64,000 nt of DNA from Opisthocomus hoazin (taxonomy: Eukaryota > Chordata > Aves > Opisthocomiformes > Opisthocomidae). Location of the stretch: positions 6,939,001 to 7,003,000 of the forward strand of contig NC_134453.1 in assembly GCF_030867145.1 (NCBI RefSeq), given 5' to 3'. The notes beneath the pieces were generated by a model, which saw nothing but the letters and a program-made list of their open reading frames with translations, had not been told where the DNA came from and did no database searches. The position numbers were made by a program, and so were the translations under genes. How positions within the stretch are numbered: position 1 is the first letter of the stretch; each line of letters begins with the position of its first letter. Shown piece by piece: positions 21,119 to 31,994 of the stretch.

Positions 21119-22942
21119 TCACTTGTCTTGCTGATTCAAAGCAGGCTTCACGGCTCGGCTAGGCACCCAGACTGGACCGTGATCTGTGGAAACACACATA
21201 TAACCTCGACCGTTAAATATCACTGGTACGGGTCCAGCCCATTCTCCAGTAGTCGGGTCTCTATAGATCACTTGAAACCGCGGTAAAGTCGTTGCACTAT
21301 TGAATTTTAAGTTCTGGTGATGCACCACAACAGGCGGTGCCTCCTGATCACCCATAAGGCACAAATAGTTTAAAGTAAAAAGAACTCGATGCAACCTTGA
21401 TTGCGCTTCTGTTTCAGCTCCTCGCTGTTTATCTAAGTAGTCTTTCAGCACACGATGAGTGCGCTCTATGAGGCCTTGCCCTGTCGGAGAATGCGCAATT
21501 CCCGAGGTGTGCTTAATTCCCCACGTCAGCAAGAATGATCTCAGCTTTTGACTGATGTAGGCAGGTCCATTATCGGTCTTAATTTCTTCAGGGACCCCCA
21601 GTACTGCAAAACACGAAAGCAGATGTTTACAAACATGTTGCGCTTTCTCCCCAGGTAAAGCAGAGGCCCATATCATTTTTGAAAAGGTGTCTATTGTGAC
21701 ATGCATGTACTTCAGTCGCCCAAATTCGGAGAAGTGCGTGACGTCCATCTGCCACAGCGCAAGTGCCTGTAGCCCTTTTGGATTTACTCCTTGGCCTATA
21801 CCTGGTCCTTGGTTTCCGCACTTAGGACAGGCCTGTACAATATAACGAGCCTCATTCTCTGTCAGTCCAAATGGCCTTCGCAGACCTCTTGCATTTTGGT
21901 GAAAATTCTCATGACTCTGTCTGGCCTGCTGAAACTTGTCTACTGGAGGCATAGGGCATGCGGGACTGACTAAGTTGTCAGCAATCTGATTGCCGTGCCC
22001 TAGTCCCAGATCCCGTTGGTGGCTACGCACATGAATGACACAACAAGGTACGGCCCGTTGAGACAGTACGGTCCGCAACTGGATAAACAGCTTGCCTAAT
22101 CTAGGATTGACTGCCTCCCTAAGCAAGGCATCCGGTATTCGAGGCACTATCCCGGCTACATAAAGGGAGTCAGTTACAACATTTAAAGGCTCATTTAACC
22201 AATTAGTTAAAGCCCAGACCACGGCAGTCAGCTCTAAAATTTGCAGCGAATCTCCATCCTGTCCTTGTATCATATGATGACACCACCGGCCCCCTTCTTG
22301 CCAAACACAAACTGCCTTACGCAGCCTCCTGCCTGTATACACTGTGATTCCTTCAGCCAGCGGCTTCTCCTGAACTCTGGACTTCTCAAGCCATAGATTA
22401 CGCTTCAAGAACTGCCACAATCTCCCTTTCGGCTGTCGGGAATGTATCCTCCCATCATAGCCTAACAGAGCTTCCTGTATGGGTGGAGCATGCCTCAACC
22501 ACCATTCCAAATCTGCTGCTTTGACCGGTATACTGATGTCCTGCGGCTCTTCCCCTGATATTTCCACTATCCTCGTCCTACCTTTTCTGATTAGCTCTCC
22601 CACAGCTTCTGATCGTGTCTGTGTACTAGTCTTTGGCTGCACACTTAAAAACACCCATTCTAGTATGTAAAATGTATCATCGCCCCTAATAGGCTTGTCA
22701 GTGGCAAAATCAGGACTATTCAACGATGCTGTACAGGAAGGAGTCTCCCCCTTCTTGTTTTGCCACTGACAAACAAGGGCATACGGTGACTCTGCAGGGT
22801 TACAAATAAGCAAGGAAACAGGTAGGGTTAGCAATCGCCTAGCAGTCCAAGCTGTTTGAAGCTTCTGTACGATGTGTTGCAAAGCTGCTTGCTGTGTCTT
22901 TGATAGGGTGACTGCTGTGCTGGGATGTGAGCCACGTAGTAG
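21119..22942 (-). pseudogene. pol: Element D RT tail, RNase H and integrase (long open frame)
   Basis: Over 600 codons without interruption, in the same frame as 22943-23233 but separated from it by one TGA at 22943-22945. Counting from codon 22882, RNase H has its Glu at ~217 (ILELTAVV), Asp at ~238 (VVTDSLYV) and late Asp at ~302, but the first Asp is replaced by Gly (TVYTGRRLRK), so RNase H should be inactive. Integrase is complete: H324, H328, C352, C355 (SHENFHQN, CPKCG) and D380, D437, E473 (WQMDVTHF, IKTDNGPAY, GLIERTHRVL), with 35 residues between D437 and E473. The C-terminal domain follows with GRGYMCVSTDHGPVWVPSRA. Apart from the upstream damage this is the best preserved integrase in the window. 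Confidence 0.9.
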
Positions 22943-23340
22943 TCATGTCAATGGTGCAATGTCAGCATTGGAAATACCAGCACAGTTGCGCACCCACTGG
23001 ATATCTCCAAGTAAAGTCTGTACATCAGTCAATGTGCGCAAATTTGTCGCTAACTCCACCTTCTGTGGTTGGATCTTAGCGTCAGAGATGCGCCACCCCA
23101 AATACTTCCATGGTGCAGATCGCTGAACCTTTTCCGGGGCAATGACAAGGCCCTTGCTGGCTAAAACAGTACTCAGCTGTGTCAAGGAATCGTCATTGAA
23201 CGCTTCCTGTTGACAGCAGAGGATGTCATCCATATATGATTGTATTCGGCCATTGCTCCCTGAGTGGAGCTAAGGCCCAAGCCACATGAAGTTGACACAG
23301 CGTGGGTGAGTTTCTCATGCCTTGCGGCAAGACAACCCAC
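22943..23340 (-). pseudogene. pol: Element D RT palm with YMDD
   Basis: Just before codon 23233 the text reads [11 protein letters not shown], the RT active site of the class II type. Then come KVQRSAPWKYLGWRI and LLGDIQWVRNCAGISNADI, the thumb region. The stretch 23234-23340 links to the N-terminal RT piece through a frame change near 23385-23395. It ends with a TGA at 22943-22945. Confidence 0.87.
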
Positions 23341-23769
23341 TCATATCGCTCTGAAGGTGCTGCTTTGTTGGTTACCAGTATCGAAAAGGCAAACCGTTGA
23401 GTGTCCCGCGGATGTAAAAGGTATAGCGAAAAAACAGTCTTTTAGGTCAACAACGATCACGTGCCAACCTGACGGAAGCATAGCAGGTGATGGCATTCCA
23501 GGTTGTACAGCTCCCACGGGTTGCATCTGCTCATTAATCTTACGTAGGTCGTGTAAGAGGCGCCATTTGCCGCTCTTTTTCGGAATGACGAAAATGGGGG
23601 TATTCCATGGGCTGACTGAAGGCTTGATGTGGCCTGCAGCGAGTTGTTCTGCTACCAATTGCCTTGTTATTTGCAGTCGCTCTTCTGTCATGGGCCACTG
23701 GTCAACCCACACGGGTTCGTTGGAAAGCCAGGTTAGCGGTGGGTTGGGCGACTGCTCGCCAGTGCCCAT
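23341..23769 (-). pseudogene. pol: Element D RT fingers region
   Basis: Contains EPVWVDQWPM, then [31 protein letters not shown] and the motif A text [14 protein letters not shown]. Typical of alpha/betaretroviral RT. A small indel after the [10 protein letters not shown] text throws the frame into a short nonsense tail. Confidence 0.87.
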
Positions 23770-23771
23770 AA

Positions 23772-24020
23772 CTAAAGAGGGGTAGTAGTTAGTACAACTC
23801 CAATTTGACTCAAAATGTCGTGCCCAATTAGGGCTGAAAGAGTTTCGGGCAGCTGCATGACATAGACCTTTAAACTGACGTCCTGCCCTTCAGGAAAGGT
23901 TATTTGCACAGGGTGTTGGCTCATCATGGGAGTGGAGTGTCCCCCCACCCCTGCGATAGCCGTTGTGGGAACACTTAGTGGCCACTCCTCCGGCCAAACA
24001 CCCGTACTTACGATTGTCAT
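23772..24020 (-). pseudogene. pro: Element D protease C-terminal remnant
   Basis: 82 codons with YVMQLPETLSALIGHDILSQ and GVVLTTTP, the second half of a retroviral aspartic protease. The catalytic Asp-Thr/Ser-Gly is absent. It overlaps the end of the gag frame by four bases in another frame. Capsid, nucleocapsid and the protease N-terminus should lie between the two, so an internal deletion has joined early capsid to late protease here. Confidence 0.75.
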
Positions 24021-25060
24021 CCATTAACCTGTACCACAGGACAGGCTAAGGCTTGTGTATCTCTCATAATGGTGGCAACGTTCCACTGTCCATCTAGGAT
24101 GGCATGTCTTATAACACCGCTCCAGCGGGTAGGTGTGATCGGTGCCGGAGGCCCAGCTAAACATTTCAGAGAGGAAGCCTCATTTTCCCGGTGGGGGGGG
24201 TTGGTAACGATTGACATATGCTGGAACTGCAAGCTCATGTCTTGAAGACTCTGCAAAACTGACTGCAAAAGATCGCACGCTTTTTTTCCTTGCAATTCAT
24301 TCTGGCTGCCATCAGAGGGCGTCGGGAGTGGAGACGCCTCGCTGGAAGGTGGCAGGGGTGGATAGAGAGGAGAGGCCGATGTTGCAGGCCGCGCCCCAGG
24401 AGGGGCTGATGTCGTAAGCCGCGCCCCTTCTCCCTCCCCCTCTGGGGGTGGTACTACCCGCTCCTCCCCTCTTTCGGAAGACAGTCGCACTTCGGCACCC
24501 GACTCCTCCTCGCTCCCCGGGGGCGGTCGTACTACCGCGTCCAGCTCGCATTTCGAGTTGATCTCTCTGGCGGCAACTTCCGGTGGGCCAACCCCCTCTG
24601 CGCCCAGACCGAAACCGTGCTCCGCACTCGCTCGAATCTCGGCAATTGTGTTACAAGTGATCCCAGTCATCCCTCTAACGGCAGGTAGCCCGAAAACCCG
24701 TGATAATGTCCCAGGCTTAGGCGCGTGATCTTTCCCGGGCTCCTGAGCTAGCATCTGAGCTGCAGCACACGCCACCTCTCGTTCAGCTTTCATGGATTTT
24801 AAGGTCTGTAATACTGTTCGCCAGAGCTCGCGGACGGCTTTTATCTCCTTTTCTTCCTTTTCCTCCCCTGTTATTGTCCTTTCCCACATAGTCTCTCCTA
24901 ACTCTTGCCATTCCGAGACGGAAAACAGTAGCGGGGTATCCGCAAAGTGACCCCATCGTTGCCCCAGTTTAATCAACTTCATGAGTTGCTTTGCCGTTGC
25001 GTCTATTCCTCTCTTAGAGAGAATACCGACGAGCAACGTTGCCGCACCATCCACCTCCAT
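24017..25060 (-). pseudogene. gag: Element D Gag, deleted after the start of capsid
   Basis: 347 codons from the ATG at 25058-25060; the frame is open upstream into the LTR but the MEVDGAATLLVGILSKRG start fits a matrix protein. Matrix is helical and charged (ELWRTVLQTLKSMKAERE), followed by a long acidic/Pro-rich spacer (PPPEGEGEGARL and SPLYPPLPPSSEASPLP, which includes a PPLP-type motif), then TPTRWSGVIRHAILDGQWNV and CPVVQVNG, which looks like the capsid N-terminus. The frame then stops. No capsid core, major homology region or zinc knuckle remains. The spacer length and matrix fold are those of alpha-/beta-type Gags. Confidence 0.82.
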
Positions 25061-25251
25061 GCCTGCGACCACGGCCTCCACTTTAAATTTTAGCTGAGCC
25101 AGGCAGCCCCAGTGTGGCTCGAAAGTTCCTGGGAGTCGGCCATCCGTGTTTGCCCTGCGCGTTCGCACCCAGGCAGGACCCTCCCAGCCATTGTTCCCAC
25201 GCCCCCTCTCTAGCTGCTCACCGCAGACCGAGGGACTCCTGCAGGGAAACT

Positions 25252-25269
25252 GTCCATCTGCTGCTACCA
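25252..25269 (-). promoter_or_regulatory. Element D primer-binding site, initiator-Met-like
   Basis: Two bases inside the 5' LTR the minus strand reads TGGTAGCAGCAGATGGAC. It matches the complement of the initiator tRNA-Met 3' end at about 14 of 18 positions (TGGTAGCAG and GATGG blocks). Unusual if correct, since most avian alpharetroviruses use tRNA-Trp. Confidence 0.55.
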
Positions 25270-25271
25270 AA

Positions 25272-25681
25272 TGTTGGCGTGAGTTACGGAAACGTTGTAA
25301 CAATGTGACACCAATATGAGTATGATCGTTCACCTTTATTAGTCAGCAAAAACAAGGTTTATATAGCAAAACTATTACAGCATCTGAATGGTTAAACCCC
25401 AATACATATATAGGCAAAACTACTGCAACTCGTTGTGATTGGTGCAGAGCTGCATCTCGAAGTGAAAACAGTACTGTGGCAGGAAACAGCAACGTGGCAG
25501 GAAGGAAGTGACAGTGTGGCAGGAAACGGTGACGTTCCCCCTGCTCCAGTGTCCCGAGCTCGTCTCTCTGCCTTCCCAGCAGGGTTCCGTGTCAGCCGCT
25601 CCCAAGGTTCACTTCCGGATCGGAACCTGGGTTGCTCAACGCACCAAGCTATGTCCCCTCTCGTCCAGGTAGGACTCCACA
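25272..25681 (-). repeat. Element D 5' LTR
   Basis: 410 bp matching 18906-19316. On the minus strand a TATA box TATATAAA lies at 25358-25365 and AATAAA at 25335-25340, a very short spacing that implies a short R region. It is reproduced with the leader in the next three units of the 6,313-bp repeat. Confidence 0.92.
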
Positions 25682-28600
25682 AGCAAGCAGCCCCAGGCTC
25701 TGTGCAAATGTGCGAGCAGTGCCATGGGTAGATGAGGCTGAGCAACAGCTTTCCAGGCTAGCCCCTTCTGGGTAGTAGTTATCCTGAGACGCTTGCATAT
25801 TCGGGACAGGAGTGCGGTGAGCGCCCAGCAAAGACCCCCTAGGCTATGTTTGAAGTTGAAGGTGGCAAGGCAAGCAATCAGCCCCAGTCTCTTTCTGCCT
25901 GTGCGAGCAGTGCCATGAGCAGATGAGTGAGCAACAGCTTTCCAGGCTAAATCCTTCTTGGTACGAGATATCCTGAGACATTCTCATTTTCGGTGCAGGG
26001 CTGCTGGAGGCACCTGACAGGGAGTCCCGACTTATGTTTGAAGATTGAGGTGGCAAGGCAAGCAAGCAGTCCCAGTCTCTGTGCACGTGTGCGAGCAGTG
26101 CCATGGGCAGATGAGGCTGAGCAACAGCTTTCCAGGCTAGCCCCTTCTGGGTGCGAGCTATCTGGAGACGTTCGCATATTAGGGTCAGGGCTGATGGAGG
26201 CACCCTGCGGGGACCCCGTCGTTAGTTTTGAAGACTGAGGTGTCAAGGCAAGCAAGTAGCCGCAGTCTCTGTGTGCTTGTGTGAGCAGTGCCATGGGCAG
26301 ATGAGGCTGAGCAACAGCTTTCCACGCTAGCACTTTCTCGTTAAGAGATATCCTGAGACGTTCGCATATTCGTGTCAAGGCTGCGGCATGTGCCCGGCAA
26401 AGACGCCTTAAGCTATGTTTGAAGTTTGAGGTGGCAAGGCAAGCAAGTACCCCTAGTCTATGTGTGCCTGTGCAGGCAGTGCCATGGGCAGATGAGGCTG
26501 AGCAACAGCTTTCCAGGCTAGCCCATTTTTGGTATGAGATATCCTGAGACGTTCGCATATTCATGTCAGGGCTACGGGAGGCGTCCTGCAAGGACCCCCT
26601 AGGCTACGTTGAAATTTGAGGTGGCAAGGCAAGTAAGCAGCCCCACTCTGTGTGTGCCTGTGCGAGCAGTGCCATGGGCAGATGAGAATGAGAAAAAACT
26701 TTCCAGGCTAGCCCCTTCTCGTTAAGAGATGTGCTGATGTGTTTGCATATACAGGTCAGGGCTGTGGGAGGTCCCCTGCAAGGATCCCCTAGGCTACGTG
26801 TCAAGTTTGTGGTGGCAAGGCAAGCAAGCAGCCCCAGTCTCTGTGCGCCTGTGCGAGCAGTGCCCTTAGCAGATGAGGCTGAGAAACAGCTTTCCAGGTT
26901 ACACCCTTCTGGGTAAGAGATATCCTTAGACGTTAGCATTCTCGGTGCAGGGCTGCTGGAGGGACCCAGCAGGGAGCCACGAGATAAATGTGAAGTTTGA
27001 GGTTGCAAGGCAAGCAAGCAGCCCCAGTCTCTGTGCGCCTGTGAGAGCAGTGCCATGGGCAGATGAGGCTGAGAAACACCTTTCAAGTCTAGCAACTTCT
27101 GGTTGCGAGCTATCTGGGGACGTTCTCATATTCGGGGCAGGGCTGCAGAAGGCACCCGGCAGGGACACCCAGGCTATGTTTGCAGTTTAAGGTGACAAAG
27201 GAAGCAAGCAGCCCCAGTCTCTGTGTTCCTGTGCGAGCAGTGCCATGGGCAGATGAGTCTGAACAACAGCTTTCCAGGCTAAATCCTTCTTGGTACGAGA
27301 TATCCTGAACGTACGCATTCTCCGTGCAGGGGTGCTGGAGGGATCCAGCAGGGAGCCCCGGGCTACGTTTGAAGTTTGAGGTGGCAAGGCAAGCAAGCTC
27401 CCCCAGTCTGTGTGCGCCTGTGCGAGCAGTGCCATGGGTAGATGAGGCTGAGCAACAGCTTTCAAGGATAGCCCCTTTTTGGTACGAGATATCCTATGAC
27501 GTTCGTATATTCGGGTGAGGGCTGTGGAAGGCCCACGCCAAGGACCCCCTAGACTACAAGTGAGGTTTGAGGTGGCAAGGCAAGCAAGCATCCCCAGTCT
27601 CTGTGCGCCTGTGCGAGCAGTGCTATGGGCAGATGATGCTGAGCAACAGCTTTCCAGGATAAACCCTTCTTTGTAAGAGATATCTCGAGAAGTTCGCATA
27701 TTTGGGTCAGGCCTGCGGGATGCCCCTGGCAGAGACCCCTACGCTACGTTTGAAGTCTGAGGTGGAAAGGCAAGCAAGCAGCCCCAGTCTCTGTGTGTGT
27801 GTGCGAGCAGTGCCATGGGCAGATGAGTCTGAGCAACAGCTTTCCAGGCAAAAACCTTCTTGGTAAGAGATATTCTGAGACGTTCGCATATTCAGGTCAG
27901 GGCTACGGGAGGCGTCCTGCAAGGACCCCCTAGGCTACGTTGAAATTTGAGGTGGCAAGGCAAGCAAGCAGCCCCACTCTGTGTGTGCCTGTGCGAGCAG
28001 TGCCATGGGCAGATGAGGTTGAGCAAAAACTTTCCAGGCTAGCCCCTTCTCGTTAAGAGATGTGCTGATATGTTTGCATATACAGGTCAGGGCTGTGGGA
28101 GGTCCCCTGCAAGGATCCCCTAGGCTACGTGTCAAGTTTGTGGTGGCAAGGCAAGCAAGCAAGCCCAGTATCTGTGCGCCTGTGCAAGCAGTGCCCTTAG
28201 CAGATGAGGCTGAGAAACAGCTTTCCAGGTTACACCCTTCTGGGTAAGAGATATCCTTAGACGTTAGCATTCTCGGTGCAGGGCTGCTGGAGGGACCCAG
28301 CAGGGAGCCACGAGGTAAGTGTGAAGTTTGAGGTGGCAAGGCAAGCAAGCAGCCCCAGTCTCTCTGTGCCTGTGCGAGCAGTTCCATGAGCAGATGAGGC
28401 TGAACAACAGCTTTCCGGGCTAGCACCTTCTTGATAAGTGATATTCTGAGACGTTCGCATATTCGGGTCAGGGCTGCTGGGGGCGCCCAGCAAACACCCC
28501 CTAGGATACGTTTGAAGTTGGAGGTAGAAGGTTTAGCAAGCAGGCCCATTCTCTGTTCATCTGTGTGAGCAGTGCCGTGGGTAGATGAGGCTGAGGAACA

Positions 28601-29874
28601 GCTTTCAAGGCTAGTCCCTTTCTGGGTGCGATTTGTCTGGAGATGTTCGCTGTTTCAGTGCAGGTCTGCTGGAGGCACCCGGCAGGGATCCCCGGGCTAC
28701 GTTTGAAGATTGAGGTGGCAAGGCAAGCAAGAACCTTAGTCTGTGTGCACCTATAGAAGCAATGCCATAAGCAGATGAGGCTGAAGAACAGCTTAGCAGG
28801 CTAGGCGCTTCTTGGTAATAGATATCCTGAGACATTGGCATTTTCGGTGCAGGGCTGCTGGAGGGACCCGGCAGGGAGCACCGGTCTATGTTTGTAGTTT
28901 GAGGTGGCAAGGCAAGCAAGCAGCCCCAGTCTCTGTGCATCTGTGCAAGCAGTGCCATGACCAGTTGAGGCTGAGCAACAGCTTTCCAGCCTAGCCCCTT
29001 CTAAGTTCGAGCTATATGGAGACGTTTGCACCTTCGGTGCAGGGCGGCTAGAGGCACCCGGAAGGGACACGAGGGCTACGTTCCAAGTCTGAGTTGGCAA
29101 GGCAAGAAGGAACTCCAGTCTCTGTGCGCCTGTGCGACCAGTGTCGTGGGCAGATGAGGCTGAGCAACACTTTTGCAGGCAAGCCCCTTCTGGGTGCGAG
29201 CTATCTGGAGACTTTCGCATTTTCCGTGCAGGGTTGCTGGAGACACCCGGCAGGGACGCCCGGGATTTGTTTGAAGTTTGAGGTGGCAAGGCAAGCAAGC
29301 AGCCCCAGTCTCTGTGCTTCTGTGTGAGCAGTGCCATGGGCAGATGAGGCTGAGAAACAGTTTTCAAGGCTAGTCCCTTCTGAGTGCGGTGTATCTGGAG
29401 ATGTTCCGATCTTCAGTGCAGGTCTGCTGGATGCACCAGGCAGGGATGCCCGGGCTACATTTGAAGATTGAGGTGGCAAGGCAAGCAAGCAGCCTCAGTC
29501 TTTGTGTTCCTTTGCGAGCAGTGCCATGGGCAGATGAGGCTGAGCAACAGCATTCCAGGCTAGCCTCTTCTTGGTAAGAGATATCCTGAGACGCTCGTAT
29601 ATTCGGGACAAGGGTGCGGCGGGCGCCCGGCAAAGACCCCCTATGCAATGTTTGAAGTTTGAGGTAGGAAGGCAATCAAACAGCCTCAGTCTGTGTGCGC
29701 CTGTGCGAGCAGTACCATGGGCAGATGAGGCTGAGCAACAGCTTTCCAGGCTAGCACCTTCTTGGTTCGAGCTATGCGTAGACGTTCGCACCTTCTGTGC
29801 AGGGCTCATGGAGGCACCCGGCAGTGACCCCCAGATAGGTTTGAAGTTTAAGGTGAAAGGTAAGCAAGCAGCCC
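25682..29874. repeat. Satellite array within unit 1
   Basis: About 22 monomers of the 190-bp satellite. Within it a block of seven monomers is itself partly duplicated: the text around 26560-27000 recurs around 27890-28330, offset 1,331 bp, with small differences such as gcagccccag against gcaagcccag. Confidence 0.92.
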
Positions 29875-30285
29875 TGTTGGCGTGGGTTACGGAAACGTTG
29901 TGACGTTGTGACCCCAATATGAGTATGATCGTTCACCTTTATTAGTCAGCAAAAACAAGGTTTATATAGCAAAGTAATTACAGCATCTGATTAGTCAAAC
30001 CTCCAATCCACATATAGGCAAAACTACTGCAACTCTTTGTGATTGGTGCACAGCTGCATCTCGATGTCAAAACAGTGCTGTGGCCGGAAACAAGAGCGTG
30101 GCAGGAAGGAAGTGACAGTGTGGCAGGAAACGGTGACGTTCCCCCTGCTCCAGTGTCCCGAGCTCGTCGCTCTGCCTTCCCAGCAGGGTTCCGTGTCAGC
30201 CGCTCCCAAGGTTCCCTTCCGGATCGGAACCTGGGTTGCTCAATGCACCAAGCTATGTCCCCTCTCGTCCAGGCAGGACTCCACA
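29875..30285 (-). repeat. Solo LTR of the element D family, unit 1
   Basis: 411 bp, ends and signals as in the LTR of element D, but clearly diverged from it (e.g. cacatataggc and tggccggaaacaagagcg). No internal retroviral sequence on either side. The flanks do not form a 6-bp duplication: left gcagccc, right agcaagcag, although both lie in the same satellite block. Confidence 0.9.
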
Positions 30286-31526
30286 AGCAAGCAGCCCCAG
30301 TCTCTGTGCGCCTGTGCGAGCAGTGCCATGGGCAGGTGAGTCTGCGAAGCAGCTTTCTGTGCTACACCCTGCTGGGTGTAGTCTATCTGGAGAAGATCGC
30401 ATTTTGGGAGCACGGCTGCTGGAGGCACGAAGCACAGAGTCCCGGGCTACGTTTGAAGTTTGAGGTGGCAAGGCAAGCAAGCAGCCCCAGTCTCTGTGCG
30501 CCTGTGCGAGCAGTGCCATGGGCAGATGAGGCTGAGCAACAGTTTTCCAGGCTAGCCCCTTCTGGGTGCGAGCTTTGTGGAGACGTTCGCATTTTCGGTG
30601 CAGGACTGGAGGAGGCACCCGGCAGGGACCCCTGGGCTATGTTTGAAGATCGAGGTGGCAAGGCAAGCAAGCAGCCCCAGTGTCTGTGTGCCTGTGCGAG
30701 CAGTGCCATGGGCAGATGAGGCTGAGCAACAGCTTTCCAGGCTAGCCAATAATTGGTAAGAGATATCCTGAGACTTTCGCATCTTCAGTGCAGGGCTGCT
30801 GAAGGCACTCAGCAGGGATCCCCGGGCTACGTTTGAAAATTGAGGTGGCAAGGCAAGCAAGAAGCCTCAGTGCTTGAGCGCCTGTGCGAGCAGTGCCATG
30901 GGCAGATGAGGCTGAGCAAAAGCTTTCCAGGCTAGCCCTTTCTGGGTGCGAGCTATCCAGAGTCTTTCGCATATTTGGGACAGGAGTGCAGCGGGTGCCC
31001 GGCAAAGACCCCCTAGGCTAAATTTCAGGTTTGAGGTGGCAAGGCAAGGAAGCAGCCCCAGTCTCTGGGCGCATGTGCGAACAGTGCCATGGGCAGATAA
31101 TGCTGAGAAACAGTTTTCAAGGCTAGTCCCTTATGGGTGCGATCCATCTGGAGATGTTCGCATCTTCAGTGCAGGTCCGCTAGAGGCACTCGGCAGGGAT
31201 TTTTGGGCTACGTTGGAAAACTGAGGTGGCAAGGCAAGCAAGCAGCCCCAGTCTCTGTGCGCCTGTGCGACCAGTGCCATAGGCAGATGAGGCTGAGCAA
31301 CAGCTTTCCAGGCTGGTCTATACTTGCTAAATGATATCCTGAGACGTTCGCATATTCGGGTCAGGGCTGCGGAAGGCCCTCGCCAAGGACCCCCTAGCAT
31401 ACATTTGAAGTTTGAGGTGGCAAGGCAAGCAAGCAGACCCAGTCTCTCTGTGCGCCTGTGCGAGCAGTGCCATGGGCAGATGAGGCTGAGCAACACTTTT
31501 CAACGCTAGTCCCTTCTGGTAGCGAT
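30286..31526. repeat. Satellite array at the end of unit 1
   Basis: About 6.5 monomers. The last monomer is cut after cttctggtagcgat and joins directly to the ERV leader at 31527, the amplification junction. Confidence 0.92.
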
Positions 31527-31994
31527 CTGCTCACCGCAGACCGAGGGACTCCTGCAGGGAAACTGTCCATCTGCTGCTACCAAATGTTGGCGTGAGTTAC
31601 GGAAACGTTGTAACAATGTGACACCAATATGAGTATGATCGTTCACCTTTATTAGTCAGCAAAAACAAGGTTTATATAGCAAAACTATTACAGCATCTGA
31701 ATGGTTAAACCCCAATACATATATAGGCAAAACTACTGCAACTCGTTGTGATTGGTGCAGAGCTGCATCTCGAAGTGAAAACAGTACTGTGGCAGGAAAC
31801 AGCAACGTGGCAGGAAGGAAGTGACAGTGTGGCAGGAAACGGTGACGTTCCCCCTGCTCCAGTGTCCCGAGCTCGTCTCTCTGCCTTCCCAGCAGGGTTC
31901 CGTGTCAGCCGCTCCCAAGGTTCACTTCCGGATCGGAACCTGGGTTGCTCAACGCACCAAGCTATGTCCCCTCTCGTCCAGGTAGGACTCCACA
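31527..31994 (-). mobile_element. Leader + LTR fragment of element D, unit 2
   Basis: 58 bp of ERV leader with primer site (31527-31584) and a complete LTR (31585-31994). It is the same as 25214-25681 but cut off from the rest of the provirus. It has satellite on both sides, so it is a passenger in the repeat unit and not an independent insertion. Confidence 0.93.

Larger units (their letters stand above)
18906..25681 (-). mobile_element. Element D: alpharetrovirus-like provirus
   Basis: Minus-strand provirus with both LTRs, iMet-like primer site, gag (internally deleted), protease remnant, RT, RNase H, integrase, env and purine tract. Both sides carry the exact 6-bp target duplication agcaag (18900-18905 and 25682-25687). 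The env transmembrane subunit with its GHGCENFEGMCC motif, the integrase style and the 6-bp duplication place it with class II, nearest to avian alpharetroviruses. LTRs differ by about 23 substitutions (5-6%). The leader and 5' LTR of this provirus were later captured in the 6,313-bp tandem amplification that starts at 25214. Confidence 0.92.
25214..31526. repeat. Higher-order repeat unit 1 (6,313 bp)
   Basis: First unit of a tandem amplification with exact period 6,313 bp. It holds the leader and 5' LTR of element D (25214-25681), about 22 satellite monomers (25682-29874), a solo LTR (29875-30285) and about 6.5 monomers (30286-31526). Upstream it is continuous with the rest of provirus D, so this is the ancestral junction-free left copy. 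One private difference found: T at 25952 where the other three units have C. Confidence 0.95.

Noticed and set aside
25061..25333. N-terminal extension of the element D Gag up to the ATG at 25333
   Set aside because: The extension is encoded by the LTR and primer-site region, upstream sequence that is not translated in this retrovirus group. The ATG at 25058-25060 fits a matrix start.
30039..30719. 226-codon plus-strand open frame, repeated in units 2 and 3
   Set aside because: It spans the solo LTR and satellite monomers on the strand opposite to the LTR. It repeats only because the whole unit repeats.
31527..31994. Independent new insertion of the element D family in units 2-4
   Set aside because: The pieces keep the same truncated leader and flanks at exact 6,313-bp spacing, so they are copies made with the unit.
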